A stretch of DNA of 28,276 bases, taken from an uncultured Plesiomonas sp. (lineage in GTDB: Bacteria > Pseudomonadota > Gammaproteobacteria > Enterobacterales > CAMTGL01). The notes beneath the pieces are model-generated. The model saw nothing but the letters and a program-made list of their open reading frames with translations, ran no database searches and was not told where the DNA came from. The translations under genes were made by a program, and so were the position numbers. The first letter of the stretch is position 1. Every line of letters starts with the position of its first letter. Below, piece by piece: positions 1 through 8,609 of the stretch. The stretch lies in the NCBI GenBank assembly GCA_947071955.1, contig CAMTGL010000004.1, positions 1 to 28,276 on the forward strand, given 5' to 3'.

Positions 1-1373
1 CGCCAGGTAAAGGTGAGCGTCGCGTAAACTTCCGTCTGCGTGATTGGGGTGTGTCCCGTCAGCGTTATTGGGGTGCGCCAATTCCGATGGTAACACTGGA
101 AGACGGTACCGTTGTTCCAACGCCGGAAGATATGCTGCCGGTGGTTCTGCCAGAAGATGTCACAATGGACGGGGTACAAAGCCCGATCAAAGCCGACCCT
201 GAGTGGGCAAAAGTGATGGTCAACGGCCAACCGGCACTGCGTGAAACCGATACCTTTGATACCTTTATGGAATCATCATGGTACTACTCTCGTTATACCT
301 GTCCAGACTATAACGATGGCATGCTAAACCCAGATGCGGCGAACTACTGGCTGCCAGTGGATCAGTATATTGGGGGTATTGAACACGCCACCATGCACCT
401 GCTCTACTTCCGCTTCTTCCACAAACTGCTGCGTGATGCTGGTTTGGTCAACTCTGATGAGCCGGCAAAACGCCTGTTGTGTCAGGGTATGGTGTTGGCT
501 GATGCGTTCTACTACACCGGTAATAACGGTGAGCGGATCTGGGTTGCGCCAACCGATGCGGTCATCACCGAGCGTGATGCTAAAGGCGCTATCCTCAAAG
601 CTGAAGATAAAGATGGCCATCCGCTGGTATATGCCGGTATGAGCAAAATGTCGAAATCAAAAAATAACGGCATTGACCCTCAGGAGATGGTAGAGAAATA
701 CGGTGCAGATACGGTACGTCTGTTCATGATGTTTGCCTCTCCAGCAGAGATGACCCTTGAGTGGCAAGAGTCAGGCGTTGAAGGTGCAAACCGCTTCCTT
801 AAGCGTATCTGGCGTTTAGCCTTTGAGCACATTGCACAAGGTGCAGTAGCTGCACTTGATGTTGCCGCTCTTAATGCTGACCAGAAATCACTGCGCCGCG
901 ATCTGCACAAAACTATCGCTAAAGTCAGTGATGATATTGGCCGTCGCCAAACATTCAACACGGCTATCGCTGCTGTGATGGAGCTGATGAACAAGCTGAC
1001 CCGCATGCCACAAGAGAGCGAACAAGATCGCGCCTTGTTGCAAGAAGCGCTGATGGCGGTAGTTCGTATGCTTTACCCAATCACTCCGCATATCGGTTTT
1101 GCCTTATGGCAAGCGCTCGGCGGTGAAGGTGATATCGATGTTGCACCTTGGCCGATTGCTGATGAAGCGGCAATGGTGGAAGACAGCAAGCTGGTGGTTG
1201 TACAGGTCAACGGTAAGCTGCGTGGTAAAGTAACTGTGGCTGCTGATGCAACCGAAGAGCACGTCAAAGTGGCTGCGTTTGCTGATGCCAACATTGCCAA
1301 ACATACCGAAGGCGTAACTATCCGTAAGGTGATTTACGTGCCGGGTAAACTGCTGAATGTGGTTGTCGGCTAA
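1..1373 (+). CDS. leuS: leucyl-tRNA synthetase, C-terminal part (cut by window start)
   Basis: Class I aminoacyl-tRNA synthetase that charges tRNA-Leu with leucine in the cytoplasm. The frame is open from base 3 to the stop at 1371-1373, giving about 456 residues; the E. coli enzyme has 860, so roughly the first 400 residues (HIGH motif and most of the editing domain) lie outside the window. The visible part begins with a RDWGVSRQRYWG block, carries GIEHA, and has the KMSKS ATP-binding loop in GMSKMSKSKNNG (about base 640-670). The anticodon-binding helices and the C-terminal domain end in VIYVPGKLLNVVVG, nearly the same as in E. coli. The GTG at 51 is an internal valine codon, not a start. 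lptE follows 15 bp downstream, so the two are probably co-transcribed. Confidence 0.98.
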   Translation, partial: PGKGERRVNFRLRDWGVSRQRYWGAPIPMVTLEDGTVVPTPEDMLPVVLPEDVTMDGVQSPIKADPEWAKVMVNGQPALRETDTFDTFMESSWYYSRYTCPDYNDGMLNPDAANYWLPVDQYIGGIEHATMHLLYFRFFHKLLRDAGLVNSDEPAKRLLCQGMVLADAFYYTGNNGERIWVAPTDAVITERDAKGAILKAEDKDGHPLVYAGMSKMSKSKNNGIDPQEMVEKYGADTVRLFMMFASPAEMTLEWQESGVEGANRFLKRIWRLAFEHIAQGAVAALDVAALNADQKSLRRDLHKTIAKVSDDIGRRQTFNTAIAAVMELMNKLTRMPQESEQDRALLQEALMAVVRMLYPITPHIGFALWQALGGEGDIDVAPWPIADEAAMVEDSKLVVVQVNGKLRGKVTVAADATEEHVKVAAFADANIAKHTEGVTIRKVIYVPGKLLNVVVG

Positions 1374-1388
1374 CACAGGAGCACCCGA

Positions 1389-1940
1389 GTGTTGAAACAC
1401 TTACGATTCAAGCCGTTAATGCTGATTCTGACCGTGGTGGCACTTGCTGCCACGGCGGGTTGTGGTTTTCATCTGCGTGGAACTACGCAGATCCCCACCA
1501 ACCTTCAGACGATGACATTACAAAGCTATGATCCTTATGGCCCGCTAACCCGCGCAGTGCGTGAACAGATGCTACTCAACAACATTACGTTGGTGAAAGA
1601 GCAGGAGGCAGGTTCAGATATTCCAACCTTCCGCCTGAACAGCGCCGGTCAAGGTGATGTCGTCTCATCAGTGTTCAGCAATGGTATTGCGGCAGAGAAA
1701 AATATCACCTTAACGGTGAACGCATCGGTACTGGTGCCAGGGCAGGATGTTTATCCACTCTCGGTACAAGTTGCCCGCTCATTTTTCGACAACCCCAATA
1801 CCGCACTCGCTAAATCGGCAGAAGAAGCGCTGCTGCGTGATGAAATGTATCAGGAAGCGGCTCGCCGTTTAATGATCAAATTGCTGACGATTCATCCTAA
1901 AAGTGTCTCGACACCCAGCACGCCTGAAACTCGCGAGTGA
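1389..1940 (+). CDS. lptE: LPS-assembly lipoprotein LptE
   Basis: Outer-membrane lipoprotein that plugs the LptD barrel and helps place lipopolysaccharide on the cell surface (old name RlpB). The 183-residue protein has a basic N-terminus, a hydrophobic stretch and a lipobox ending TAGC (Cys25), followed by GFHLRGTTQIP, the typical start of mature LptE. SFFDNPNTALAK and the MYQEAARRLMIKL block match the family. The start is GTG with an AGGAG ribosome binding site seven bases upstream (1377-1381). It lies directly after leuS, as in E. coli. The next gene, holA, is separated by an unusual 154-bp hairpin-rich gap. A short Ser/Thr/Pro tail ends the protein. Confidence 0.96.
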   Translation: MLKHLRFKPLMLILTVVALAATAGCGFHLRGTTQIPTNLQTMTLQSYDPYGPLTRAVREQMLLNNITLVKEQEAGSDIPTFRLNSAGQGDVVSSVFSNGIAAEKNITLTVNASVLVPGQDVYPLSVQVARSFFDNPNTALAKSAEEALLRDEMYQEAARRLMIKLLTIHPKSVSTPSTPETRE

Positions 1941-1942
1941 TC

Positions 1943-2059
1943 CCTGAGAATAGGTGGTAAACACACGTTCTCAGGCCGTAAGTTCTCATGCGGCCGCTGC
2001 ATGTAATAGCAGTTACATGTCATACCTGCACGGAATACCGAACCACGGTATTCCGTGCA
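1943..2059 (+). repeat. cluster of three inverted repeats between lptE and holA
   Basis: Three perfect inverted repeats fill the gap. The first is CCTGAGAA at 1943-1950 against TTCTCAGG at 1968-1975. The second is CATGTAA at 2000-2006 against TTACATG at 2013-2019. The third has 13-bp arms, TGCACGGAATACC at 2027-2039 and its complement at 2047-2059, with a 7-base loop. A GGCCG/CGGCC pair (1974-1978, 1991-1995) could form an alternative stem. No T-run follows any of them, so they do not look like simple intrinsic terminators. They could act as RNA stabilisers, an attenuation structure or a REP-like element; the sequence does not decide. Confidence 0.7.
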
Positions 2060-2094
2060 ACACCGAGTTTATTCCCGAATGAATACACAGCCTG

Positions 2095-3150
2095 ATGAAT
2101 AAAATCTTTCCTGAACAACTCGCTGCCCAACTAAAATCAGGGTTACGCCCGTGCTACTTTCTGCTGGGAAATGACCCGTTATTGCTCAAAGAGAGTGCAG
2201 ATACACTGCGTGAGCAGGCAAGAGTTCAAGGATTTGATGAACGGCACAGTTTTGCCCTGGATAACCGGACCGACTGGGAAGGTATCTACCAATGTGCGCA
2301 AGCGATGAGCCTGTTTTCCGCTCGCCAAATTATCGAATTGGTACTGCCGGAAAGTGGCCCTGGCACGCACAATGCCGAGCCACTGAGTAAATTAGCGACT
2401 TTACTGCACCCTGATATCTTACTGCTGATTCAAGGCAATAAACTAACAAAGGCGCAGGAAAACAGTAAGTGGTTTAAAGCCCTCAGCCCACAGGCAACAC
2501 TGATCAGTTGCCAAACACCGGAACTGCCGCAACTGCCTAAATGGGTTGCAACACGTGCTCGAACACTGGCATTACAGCTCGATGATGCTTCGGTGCAGAT
2601 GCTCTGCCACTGTTATGAAGGTAATCTGCTGGCACTCAGTCAAGCACTTGAACGGCTAAAACTGCTGTTCCCCGACGGAAAACTGACCCTGCCACGCGTA
2701 GAATCAGCCGTGAACCAATCATCGCACTTTACACCCTATCACTGGATTGATGCACTGCTCGAAGGAAAAGCCAAACGTGCTTTACGGGTATTAGAGCAGC
2801 TCAAAAATGAAGATGCCGAACCGGTCATTTTGCTACGCACCCTACAGCGGGAGCTAATGCTGCTGTTAACCTTGCATACAGCACTGCAGCAGGCAGCCCA
2901 ACCGCACAGCCATGCACTGCGGCCACTCTTTGATCAACACAAAATATGGCAAAACCGTCGGCCACTACTGACACATGCCTTGCAACGGCTGACAGGCGCA
3001 CAACTCGGGCAACAATTACACCAGTTAGCAATGATTGAGCGAATGGTAAAACAAGACTACAGTAGCGATGCATGGCCAGCTTTGCAGGCGCTCAGTTGCA
3101 GCCTCTGTGGGCATACCCTCACACTGCCATTCTCGCACGACCTATCATGA
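2095..3150 (+). CDS. holA: DNA polymerase III subunit delta
   Basis: Delta subunit of the clamp loader, which opens the beta sliding clamp and loads it on primed DNA. The protein is 351 residues (E. coli 343). Matching blocks include the N-terminal FPEQLAAQLKSGLRPCYFLLGNDPLLLKES, ALDNRTDWEGI, GNKLTKAQENSKWFKAL, CYEGNLLALSQALERLKLL, and VILLRTLQRELMLLL in the C-terminal collar domain. The ATG at 2095 aligns with the E. coli start, but the ribosome binding site before it is weak. The 3' end overlaps nadD by four bases (ATGA at 3147-3150), so holA and nadD are translationally coupled. Confidence 0.96.
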   Translation: MNKIFPEQLAAQLKSGLRPCYFLLGNDPLLLKESADTLREQARVQGFDERHSFALDNRTDWEGIYQCAQAMSLFSARQIIELVLPESGPGTHNAEPLSKLATLLHPDILLLIQGNKLTKAQENSKWFKALSPQATLISCQTPELPQLPKWVATRARTLALQLDDASVQMLCHCYEGNLLALSQALERLKLLFPDGKLTLPRVESAVNQSSHFTPYHWIDALLEGKAKRALRVLEQLKNEDAEPVILLRTLQRELMLLLTLHTALQQAAQPHSHALRPLFDQHKIWQNRRPLLTHALQRLTGAQLGQQLHQLAMIERMVKQDYSSDAWPALQALSCSLCGHTLTLPFSHDLS

Positions 3151-3845
3151 TGATACCTATTCAGCCTGCTCATACAGACATCAACCACACACAGCCTTCC
3201 CTGCCGTTAATCGGTCTGTATGGCGGTACATTTGATCCCATTCACCGCGGGCACATTGAGCCGGTCAGCGCACTGGCAACTGAAATCGGCCTGACACAGG
3301 TTCGACTGCTGCCAAACAATCTACCGCCCCATCGCCCGCAACCGCATGCCAACGCACAGCAGCGTGCCGACATGGTGGCACTGGTTTGCCAGCAGTATCC
3401 ACTTTTTGTCCCCGACCTGCGTGAACTGGCTCACAGCAACCCGTCGTACACTATCAACACACTGGAAGATATCCGCCAAGAAATAGGCGTAGAACAGCCG
3501 CTGGCCTTTATTATCGGGCAAGACTCGTTACTGAGCTTACCCACATGGCACCGCTGGGAAGCATTGCTGGGTGTCGCACATCTGATAGTCTGCATGCGCC
3601 CCCACTATCAACCCCTGCCTGACGATCCCGATTTTCGACAGTGGATAACACAACACCGTACAACCTGCCCGATGGATTTACATCAGCAACCACAGGGGGC
3701 GCTCTATTTTGCTCAAACACCTCAGGTTGATATTTCAGCAACCCAAATCCGAGCACAATTACAGCAAGGTCAACGTTGCGATCAGCAATTAACGGCCAGT
3801 GTCGCGGCCTATATCCGCCAGAACCGGTTGTACTCATCAGCCTAG
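3147..3845 (+). CDS. nadD: nicotinate-nucleotide adenylyltransferase NadD
   Basis: Transfers AMP from ATP to nicotinate mononucleotide to give deamido-NAD, a required step in NAD synthesis. The nucleotidyltransferase signature GGTFDPIHRGH lies near the N-terminus, with the HxGH ATP-binding histidines. LPNNLPPHRPQP, FIIGQDSLLSLPTWHRW, HLIVCMRP and the C-terminal ISATQIR motif are all present. The frame is open further upstream to 3072, but that overlaps holA; the ATG at 3147 gives the ATGA stop-start overlap and 232 residues (E. coli 213). The 20-odd residues before the first beta strand are longer than in E. coli. Confidence 0.95.
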   Translation: MMIPIQPAHTDINHTQPSLPLIGLYGGTFDPIHRGHIEPVSALATEIGLTQVRLLPNNLPPHRPQPHANAQQRADMVALVCQQYPLFVPDLRELAHSNPSYTINTLEDIRQEIGVEQPLAFIIGQDSLLSLPTWHRWEALLGVAHLIVCMRPHYQPLPDDPDFRQWITQHRTTCPMDLHQQPQGALYFAQTPQVDISATQIRAQLQQGQRCDQQLTASVAAYIRQNRLYSSA

Positions 3846-3850
3846 CTGCG

Positions 3851-3859
3851 TGCTATACT
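3851..3859 (+). promoter_or_regulatory. candidate extended -10 promoter for rsfS
   Basis: TGCTATACT just after nadD reads as an extended -10 element (TGn followed by TATACT). The nearest -35-like hexamer, TTGTAC at 3828-3833, is 20 bp upstream, which is too far to be ideal, but an extended -10 can work with a poor -35. It would start transcription about 60 bases before rsfS. Confidence 0.4.
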
Positions 3860-3923
3860 CCGCCGCCTGTTTTATACCGACTCTACATTCTACTGGTAAC
3901 GAATTGCCAGCTAAGGGGAACTT

Positions 3924-4241
3924 TTGCAAGGTCAACAACTCCAAGACTTCATTATCGATAAAATTGATGATCTTAAAGGTCAACAGATCACTGCCCTCAA
4001 TGTGCAAGGCAAATCAAGCATCACTGATTACATGGTGATTTGCACTGGCACGTCAAACCGACATGTCATCTCCGTTGCTGAATATGTAGCGAAAGAAGCC
4101 AAGCTTGCTGGTGTCGAGCCTATGGGTATTGAAGGCACACAAACCGGCGATTGGGTTATTGTTGATCTGGGCGATGTTATCGTTCATGTGATGCAAGAAG
4201 AGAGCCGTGCTGCGTATCAACTGGAAAGACTTTGGGGTTAA
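3924..4241 (+). CDS. rsfS: ribosomal silencing factor RsfS
   Basis: Binds ribosomal protein L14 (uL14) and blocks joining of the subunits when cells starve; also called YbeB. The protein has 105 residues, the same as in E. coli. GKSSITDYMVICTGTSNRH, the GDWVIVDLGDVIVHVMQEESR core and the C-terminal YQLERLWG are family hallmarks. The start is TTG at 3924, behind an AAGGGGA ribosome binding site at 3913-3919; the E. coli gene also starts with TTG at the same residue (MQG). The cobC gene found next to this locus in E. coli is absent. rlmH begins three bases after the stop codon. Confidence 0.95.
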   Translation: MQGQQLQDFIIDKIDDLKGQQITALNVQGKSSITDYMVICTGTSNRHVISVAEYVAKEAKLAGVEPMGIEGTQTGDWVIVDLGDVIVHVMQEESRAAYQLERLWG

Positions 4242-4244
4242 ACG

Positions 4245-4715
4245 GTGAAACTGCAACTGGTTGCCGTTGGTACCAAAATGCCCGCATGGGTAGAAACGGG
4301 TTTTAAAGAGTATACCCGCCGTTTTCCTAAGGATATGCCGTTTGAGCTATTAGAAGTTCAAGCGGGAAAACGCGGGAAAAATGCCGATATCAAGCGCATT
4401 CTCGATAAAGAGGGTGAACAGATGTTGGCAGCCATTCCGAAGGGAAATCGGATAGTCACCCTTGATATTCCCGGTAAACCTTGGACAACAGAACAATTAG
4501 CTGAACAACTAGAACGCTGGAAACAAGATGGCCGTGATGTCAGCTTTCTAATCGGTGGTCCTGAAGGGCTTTCGCCCGCCTGCAAAGAGGCGGCGGAACA
4601 GAGCTGGTCACTGTCACCGCTGACACTGCCGCACCCGCTGGTACGTGTACTGGTGGCTGAGAGCTTGTATCGGGCATGGAGTGTAACCACTAACCACCCT
4701 TACCATCGGGAATAG
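4245..4715 (+). CDS. rlmH: 23S rRNA (pseudouridine1915-N3)-methyltransferase RlmH
   Basis: SPOUT-class enzyme that methylates pseudouridine 1915 in helix 69 of 23S rRNA on assembled 70S ribosomes. The protein has 156 residues (E. coli 155). It shows AGKRGKNADIKRILDKEGEQML, LDIPGKPW, the SAM-binding knot segment FLIGGPEGLSPACK, LTLPHPLVRVLVAESLYRAWS, and the conserved ending NHPYHRE. The start is GTG with GGGG seven bases upstream (4234-4237), inside the end of rsfS. It is the second gene of a tight rsfS-rlmH pair. Confidence 0.97.
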   Translation: MKLQLVAVGTKMPAWVETGFKEYTRRFPKDMPFELLEVQAGKRGKNADIKRILDKEGEQMLAAIPKGNRIVTLDIPGKPWTTEQLAEQLERWKQDGRDVSFLIGGPEGLSPACKEAAEQSWSLSPLTLPHPLVRVLVAESLYRAWSVTTNHPYHRE

Positions 4716-4775
4716 TTAACAAAATCAGCTGTAACACGTCATACAGATACATTGCCATTGGGATTTTATTAGCGA

Positions 4776-6683
4776 ATGAAGCAGGAACGTACTCATTTTC
4801 GTGATCACTCATCAGAAAGCGCGCTGTTTGTTCGACGGGCTGTGGTCGCCTTTATCGGTATTTTACTGCTCAGCAGCATTCTGGTGGCAAATCTTTATCA
4901 TCTGCAAGTGCAAAGCTACGAAGATTACCAAACCCGTTCGAACGATAACCGAATCAAACTGCTGCCTATTCCGCCAAGCCGGGGATTAATTTACGATCGC
5001 AACGGCATTTTATTGGCCGAAAACCGCACCGTATTTCAGCTAGAAATGATGCCGGAAAAAGTCGACAACGTAGATAAAACGCTAGAGGCTCTAAAACCAA
5101 TTGTCGGTTTAACCGATGGCGATATTGCGGACTTCAGAAAAGAGCGAAAACGTGCCCGCCGTTTCACCTCCATCGCCATCAAAACACCACTGAATGAAGA
5201 ACAGGTTGCCCGTTTTGCCATTAATCAATACCTGTTTCCGGGTGTTGAAGTTAAAGGCTACCTGAAACGCTACTACCCTTATGGGCCGGTTCTGACCCAT
5301 GTAATCGGCTATGTGGCAAAAATTAACGACAAAGATGTCGAACGATTAGGCAAAGAAGACAAACTTGCCAACTACTCAGGTACGCACGATATCGGGAAAC
5401 TGGGTATTGAGCGTTATTACGAAAATATTCTGCACGGTCAAACCGGTTCAGAAGAGGTTGAAGTAAACAACCGTGGCAAGGTGATCCGCAAACTGCGTGA
5501 GCAACCGCCTATTGCCGGACAAAACATCACTCTGAGCCTTGATTTAGAGCTGCAGCAGTACATCGAAAAAATTCTGGCTGGACGTCGAGGCTCTGTGGTA
5601 GTGCTTGACCCACGTGATGGCAGCGTGCTGGCCATGGTCTCTAGCCCAAGTTACGATCCGAACTTATTTGTTAACGGCATTCCAAGCTCTACTTACAGCG
5701 CCCTGCTCAATGATCCCGATTTACCGCTGATCAACCGCACAACACAGGGTGTCTATCCACCCGCCTCAACCGTTAAGCCTTTTATCACTGTTGCCGCGCT
5801 TGAAACGGGGGTTATCACCACCAAAACTACCCTGTTTGATCCGGGCTGGTGGAAGCTGCCGGGCACTGAAAAACGCTACCGCGACTGGAAAAAGTGGGGG
5901 CATGGTACGCTTAACATCACCAAGGCCATTGAAGAGTCTGCCGATACCTTCTTCTATCAAGTTGCCTACGATATGGGGATTGATCGCCTCTCTGACTGGA
6001 TGAAGAAATTTGGCTTTGGCCAGTTTACCGGTATCGATATCTCTGAAGAGCGACCGGGGATCATGCCATCACGTGAATGGAAAATAACCCGCCACCGTAA
6101 ACCTTGGTATCAGGGCGATACTATCCCTGTCGGGATAGGTCAGGGTTACTGGACAGCCACCCCTCTGCAACTGGCAAAAGCGATGACCATTCTGATCAAC
6201 GATGGTGAAGTCAAACCGCCACACCTGCTTAAATCTATTCAGGGAAATGGCATTACCATGAATTATCCTGACGAGAAACTGCCGCCGATTGGTGTTAAAA
6301 CGTCAGGATATTGGGAAATTGCCAAAGATGGTATGTATGGCGTAAACCACCGCAGTAACGGTACAGCCCGTAAATCGTTTGTCGGCACACCGTATAAATC
6401 GGCAGGCAAATCAGGCACAGCACAGGTGTTTAGCCTGGCAGCTAACCAAACCTATGATGCCAAAAAACTGGCCAAGAACTTACATGACCATGCATGGTTC
6501 ACCGGCTTTGCTCCGTATGAGAACCCACAAGTGGTTGTCTCTATTTTACTGGAAAACGCCGGTGGTGGCTCAACCAATGGTGCACCGATTGCCCGACAAA
6601 TTTTCGATCATGTACTGCTAGGCAAACAAGCCGTTGAGCCTGCTGATAATGCTTCACAAGAGGATAATACACCGAATGACTGA
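4776..6683 (+). CDS. mrdA: penicillin-binding protein 2 (elongasome transpeptidase)
   Basis: Class B penicillin-binding protein that cross-links side-wall peptidoglycan with RodA as part of the elongasome. The protein has 635 residues (E. coli PBP2 633). A single membrane anchor lies at about residues 20-44, followed by the PBP dimerisation domain (SRGLIYDRNGILLAENR; GKLGIERYYENILHGQTG) and the transpeptidase domain. The active-site motifs are S331-T-V-K334, S388-A-D390 and K545-S-G-T. The start lacks a strong ribosome binding site (GGGA about 12 bases upstream). The last eight bases overlap the start of rodA, so the two partners are translationally coupled. Confidence 0.98.
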   Translation: MKQERTHFRDHSSESALFVRRAVVAFIGILLLSSILVANLYHLQVQSYEDYQTRSNDNRIKLLPIPPSRGLIYDRNGILLAENRTVFQLEMMPEKVDNVDKTLEALKPIVGLTDGDIADFRKERKRARRFTSIAIKTPLNEEQVARFAINQYLFPGVEVKGYLKRYYPYGPVLTHVIGYVAKINDKDVERLGKEDKLANYSGTHDIGKLGIERYYENILHGQTGSEEVEVNNRGKVIRKLREQPPIAGQNITLSLDLELQQYIEKILAGRRGSVVVLDPRDGSVLAMVSSPSYDPNLFVNGIPSSTYSALLNDPDLPLINRTTQGVYPPASTVKPFITVAALETGVITTKTTLFDPGWWKLPGTEKRYRDWKKWGHGTLNITKAIEESADTFFYQVAYDMGIDRLSDWMKKFGFGQFTGIDISEERPGIMPSREWKITRHRKPWYQGDTIPVGIGQGYWTATPLQLAKAMTILINDGEVKPPHLLKSIQGNGITMNYPDEKLPPIGVKTSGYWEIAKDGMYGVNHRSNGTARKSFVGTPYKSAGKSGTAQVFSLAANQTYDAKKLAKNLHDHAWFTGFAPYENPQVVVSILLENAGGGSTNGAPIARQIFDHVLLGKQAVEPADNASQEDNTPND

Positions 6684-7788
6684 CACCAATCGGCCACGCT
6701 CATTCTGTGACCGTATCCATATTGACCTGCCGCTGCTGACCGGCCTGTTTTTGTTATTGATGATGGGCGCATTTGTCATGTACAGCGCCAGTGGTCAAGA
6801 CATGGATATGATCGAACGTAAAATTGCCCAAGTCAGCTTAGGTTTACTGGCCATGTTTATCATGGCGCAGATCCCCCCAAGGGTTTACGAAGCCTGGGCT
6901 CCTTACCTGTACGTTGTCGGTGTGATACTGCTGATACTCGTTGATCTGTTTGGTGCTATCTCAAAAGGTGCTCAACGCTGGCTTGATCTGGGGTTTGTCC
7001 GTTTTCAGCCGTCTGAACTGGTGAAATTGTCGGTTCCGCTGATGGTCGCACGCTTTATCAGCCGAGAGCCGATGCCTCCGTCGATGAAAAACACCGCCAT
7101 CGCGCTGGCACTTATTTTTATCCCTACCCTGCTGGTGGCTGCACAGCCTGATTTGGGCACCTCCATTTTAGTTGCGGCATCCGGTATTTTTATCGTTTTC
7201 CTGTCGGGGATCAGCTGGTATTTAATCTTAATCGCAGTCGGGCTGATTGCGGCTTTTGTGCCGGTACTCTGGTTTTTCTTGATGCACGATTATCAGCGCA
7301 CACGCGTACTAACACTGCTTAATCCAGAAAGTGATCCGCTCGGTGCAGGCTATCACATTATCCAATCAAAAATTGCGATTGGATCAGGCGGCGTATTCGG
7401 TAAAGGCTGGCTGCACGGAACGCAATCACAGCTCGAATTTCTGCCCGAGCGCCATACCGACTTTATCTTTGCCGTGATAGCAGAAGAGCTGGGGATGATA
7501 GGCTTTCTGGTGCTGATGGCTCTGTATCTCTTTGTGATTGCTCGCGGGCTGACCATTGCCTCACGTGCACAAACTGCCTTTGGCCGATTATTGGCAGGCG
7601 GTATTACACTGATCTTCTTTGTTTATATCTTTGTTAACATTGGTATGGTGAGTGGTATCTTACCGGTCGTTGGCGTACCGTTGCCATTAATCAGTCATGG
7701 TGGCACATCAATCATTGCACTGATGGCAGGATTTGGCATAGTAATGTCTATTCACACCCACCGAAAAATGCTGTCTAAAAACGTATAA
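6676..7788 (+). CDS. rodA: peptidoglycan glycosyltransferase RodA
   Basis: SEDS-family membrane glycosyltransferase that polymerises lipid II into glycan strands during elongation, working with PBP2. From the ATG at 6676 it has 370 residues, exactly the E. coli length. The frame is open back to 6634, but that would extend into mrdA; the chosen ATG sits in the ATGACTGA overlap. About ten hydrophobic segments are visible. Family blocks include SASGQDMDMIERK, FGAISKGAQRWLDLGFVRFQPSE, PDLGTSILVA, the FLPERHTDFIFAVIAEELG loop with the key aspartate D262, and GILPVVGVPLPLISHGG. Histidine in ISHGG replaces the tyrosine seen in E. coli. Confidence 0.97.
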   Translation: MTDTNRPRSFCDRIHIDLPLLTGLFLLLMMGAFVMYSASGQDMDMIERKIAQVSLGLLAMFIMAQIPPRVYEAWAPYLYVVGVILLILVDLFGAISKGAQRWLDLGFVRFQPSELVKLSVPLMVARFISREPMPPSMKNTAIALALIFIPTLLVAAQPDLGTSILVAASGIFIVFLSGISWYLILIAVGLIAAFVPVLWFFLMHDYQRTRVLTLLNPESDPLGAGYHIIQSKIAIGSGGVFGKGWLHGTQSQLEFLPERHTDFIFAVIAEELGMIGFLVLMALYLFVIARGLTIASRAQTAFGRLLAGGITLIFFVYIFVNIGMVSGILPVVGVPLPLISHGGTSIIALMAGFGIVMSIHTHRKMLSKNV

Positions 7789-7796
7789 GGGAACAG

Positions 7797-8504
7797 ATGC
7801 GTAACCATGGTATTTACCCACTGCTGATAAGCCTGTTACTGGCAGGTTGTGTATCTCAACAACCTGCGCCAACAAATGATGTGGCTAATCCTCCGCAGCA
7901 AGAAGAAGAGCAACAATCTTTTGCGCTGGATATGACCCCACAAATGGAAACCCTCAGCAGTGCTCAAGATCAAAGCACAGCAATGGGTGTATCAGCACAG
8001 CCATCTGCACCTGCAATCAGCGGTACAGACAACAACGGCTATATCACACAGCCTGCGCCAATCGTTGCACAGCCTGATCCATTGCCGATGTACAGCAATA
8101 CTGATGAAAACGGTGTCACCACCCGCGTCAGTACCGAAGGTAACAGCACCCGTATTCATATCAGCCCAGCAGCCGGTGAACCTGAAGTGTTACCTGAGAC
8201 TACCCCAACCGCGGCATCGGTCGCTCGCACAAATACCCCACGGATTAACAGCACTGCGGATGCCTCGGCAACTCGCTTTACTGTTCAGGTGGTAGCAATC
8301 AGTGATCAGACCCGTGCCACAAACCTGCTGACACAACTCAAGCAAAGCCATAATATTGGTGGGAAGATAGAACAAGCCGGTGCATTTTACAGAGTACAAC
8401 TTGGGCCGATTGCCAGCCGCGCGCAAGCAGAAGCGCTGCGTGATCAGCTGAAAAATGAAAATTATCCACAAGCATTTGCGTTTGCAAATGCTGATACGCA
8501 TTAA
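7797..8504 (+). CDS. rlpA: RlpA-like SPOR-domain lipoprotein lacking the double-psi beta-barrel domain
   Basis: By position (between rodA and dacA) this is the rlpA gene, whose product is a septal-ring lipoprotein and, in Pseudomonas aeruginosa, a lytic transglycosylase. The protein has 235 residues; E. coli RlpA has 362. A lipoprotein signal peptide ends in LLLAGC (Cys18). A Gln/Pro/Thr/Ser-rich linker fills residues 20-158, and a C-terminal SPOR domain spans about 160-235 (FTVQVVAISDQTRATNLLTQL; YRVQLGPIASRAQAEALRDQL). The DPBB enzyme domain, recognisable in E. coli by GLAAIYDAEPG, LTAAHPTLP and VVRINDRGPY, is absent, and no other frame encodes it. SPOR domains bind denuded glycan at the division septum, so the remaining protein may localise there without enzyme activity. 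The start lies eight bases after rodA. Confidence 0.85.
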   Translation: MRNHGIYPLLISLLLAGCVSQQPAPTNDVANPPQQEEEQQSFALDMTPQMETLSSAQDQSTAMGVSAQPSAPAISGTDNNGYITQPAPIVAQPDPLPMYSNTDENGVTTRVSTEGNSTRIHISPAAGEPEVLPETTPTAASVARTNTPRINSTADASATRFTVQVVAISDQTRATNLLTQLKQSHNIGGKIEQAGAFYRVQLGPIASRAQAEALRDQLKNENYPQAFAFANADTH

Positions 8505-8609
8505 GTGTATGGGCATGTGCATATAAACTGTACATACTTTACACAAATAAACATTGATGTTTGTTTACATTAACCCTTTACTTTAGCCATGGAAGAAGTT
8601 GTTCAGACC

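Noticed and set aside
2079..2102. 7-codon ORF overlapping the holA start
   Set aside because: No ribosome binding site and no known regulatory peptide; very short frames of this kind are common by chance.
7960..8295. Alternative frame in the RlpA-like gene as a possible frameshifted DPBB domain
   Set aside because: The translation has no DPBB-like blocks, so the domain is absent rather than shifted out of frame.
8549..8562. AAACAT-TG-ATGTTT palindrome before dacA
   Set aside because: Short and AT-rich; cannot be told from chance, and no clear promoter hexamers are aligned with it.
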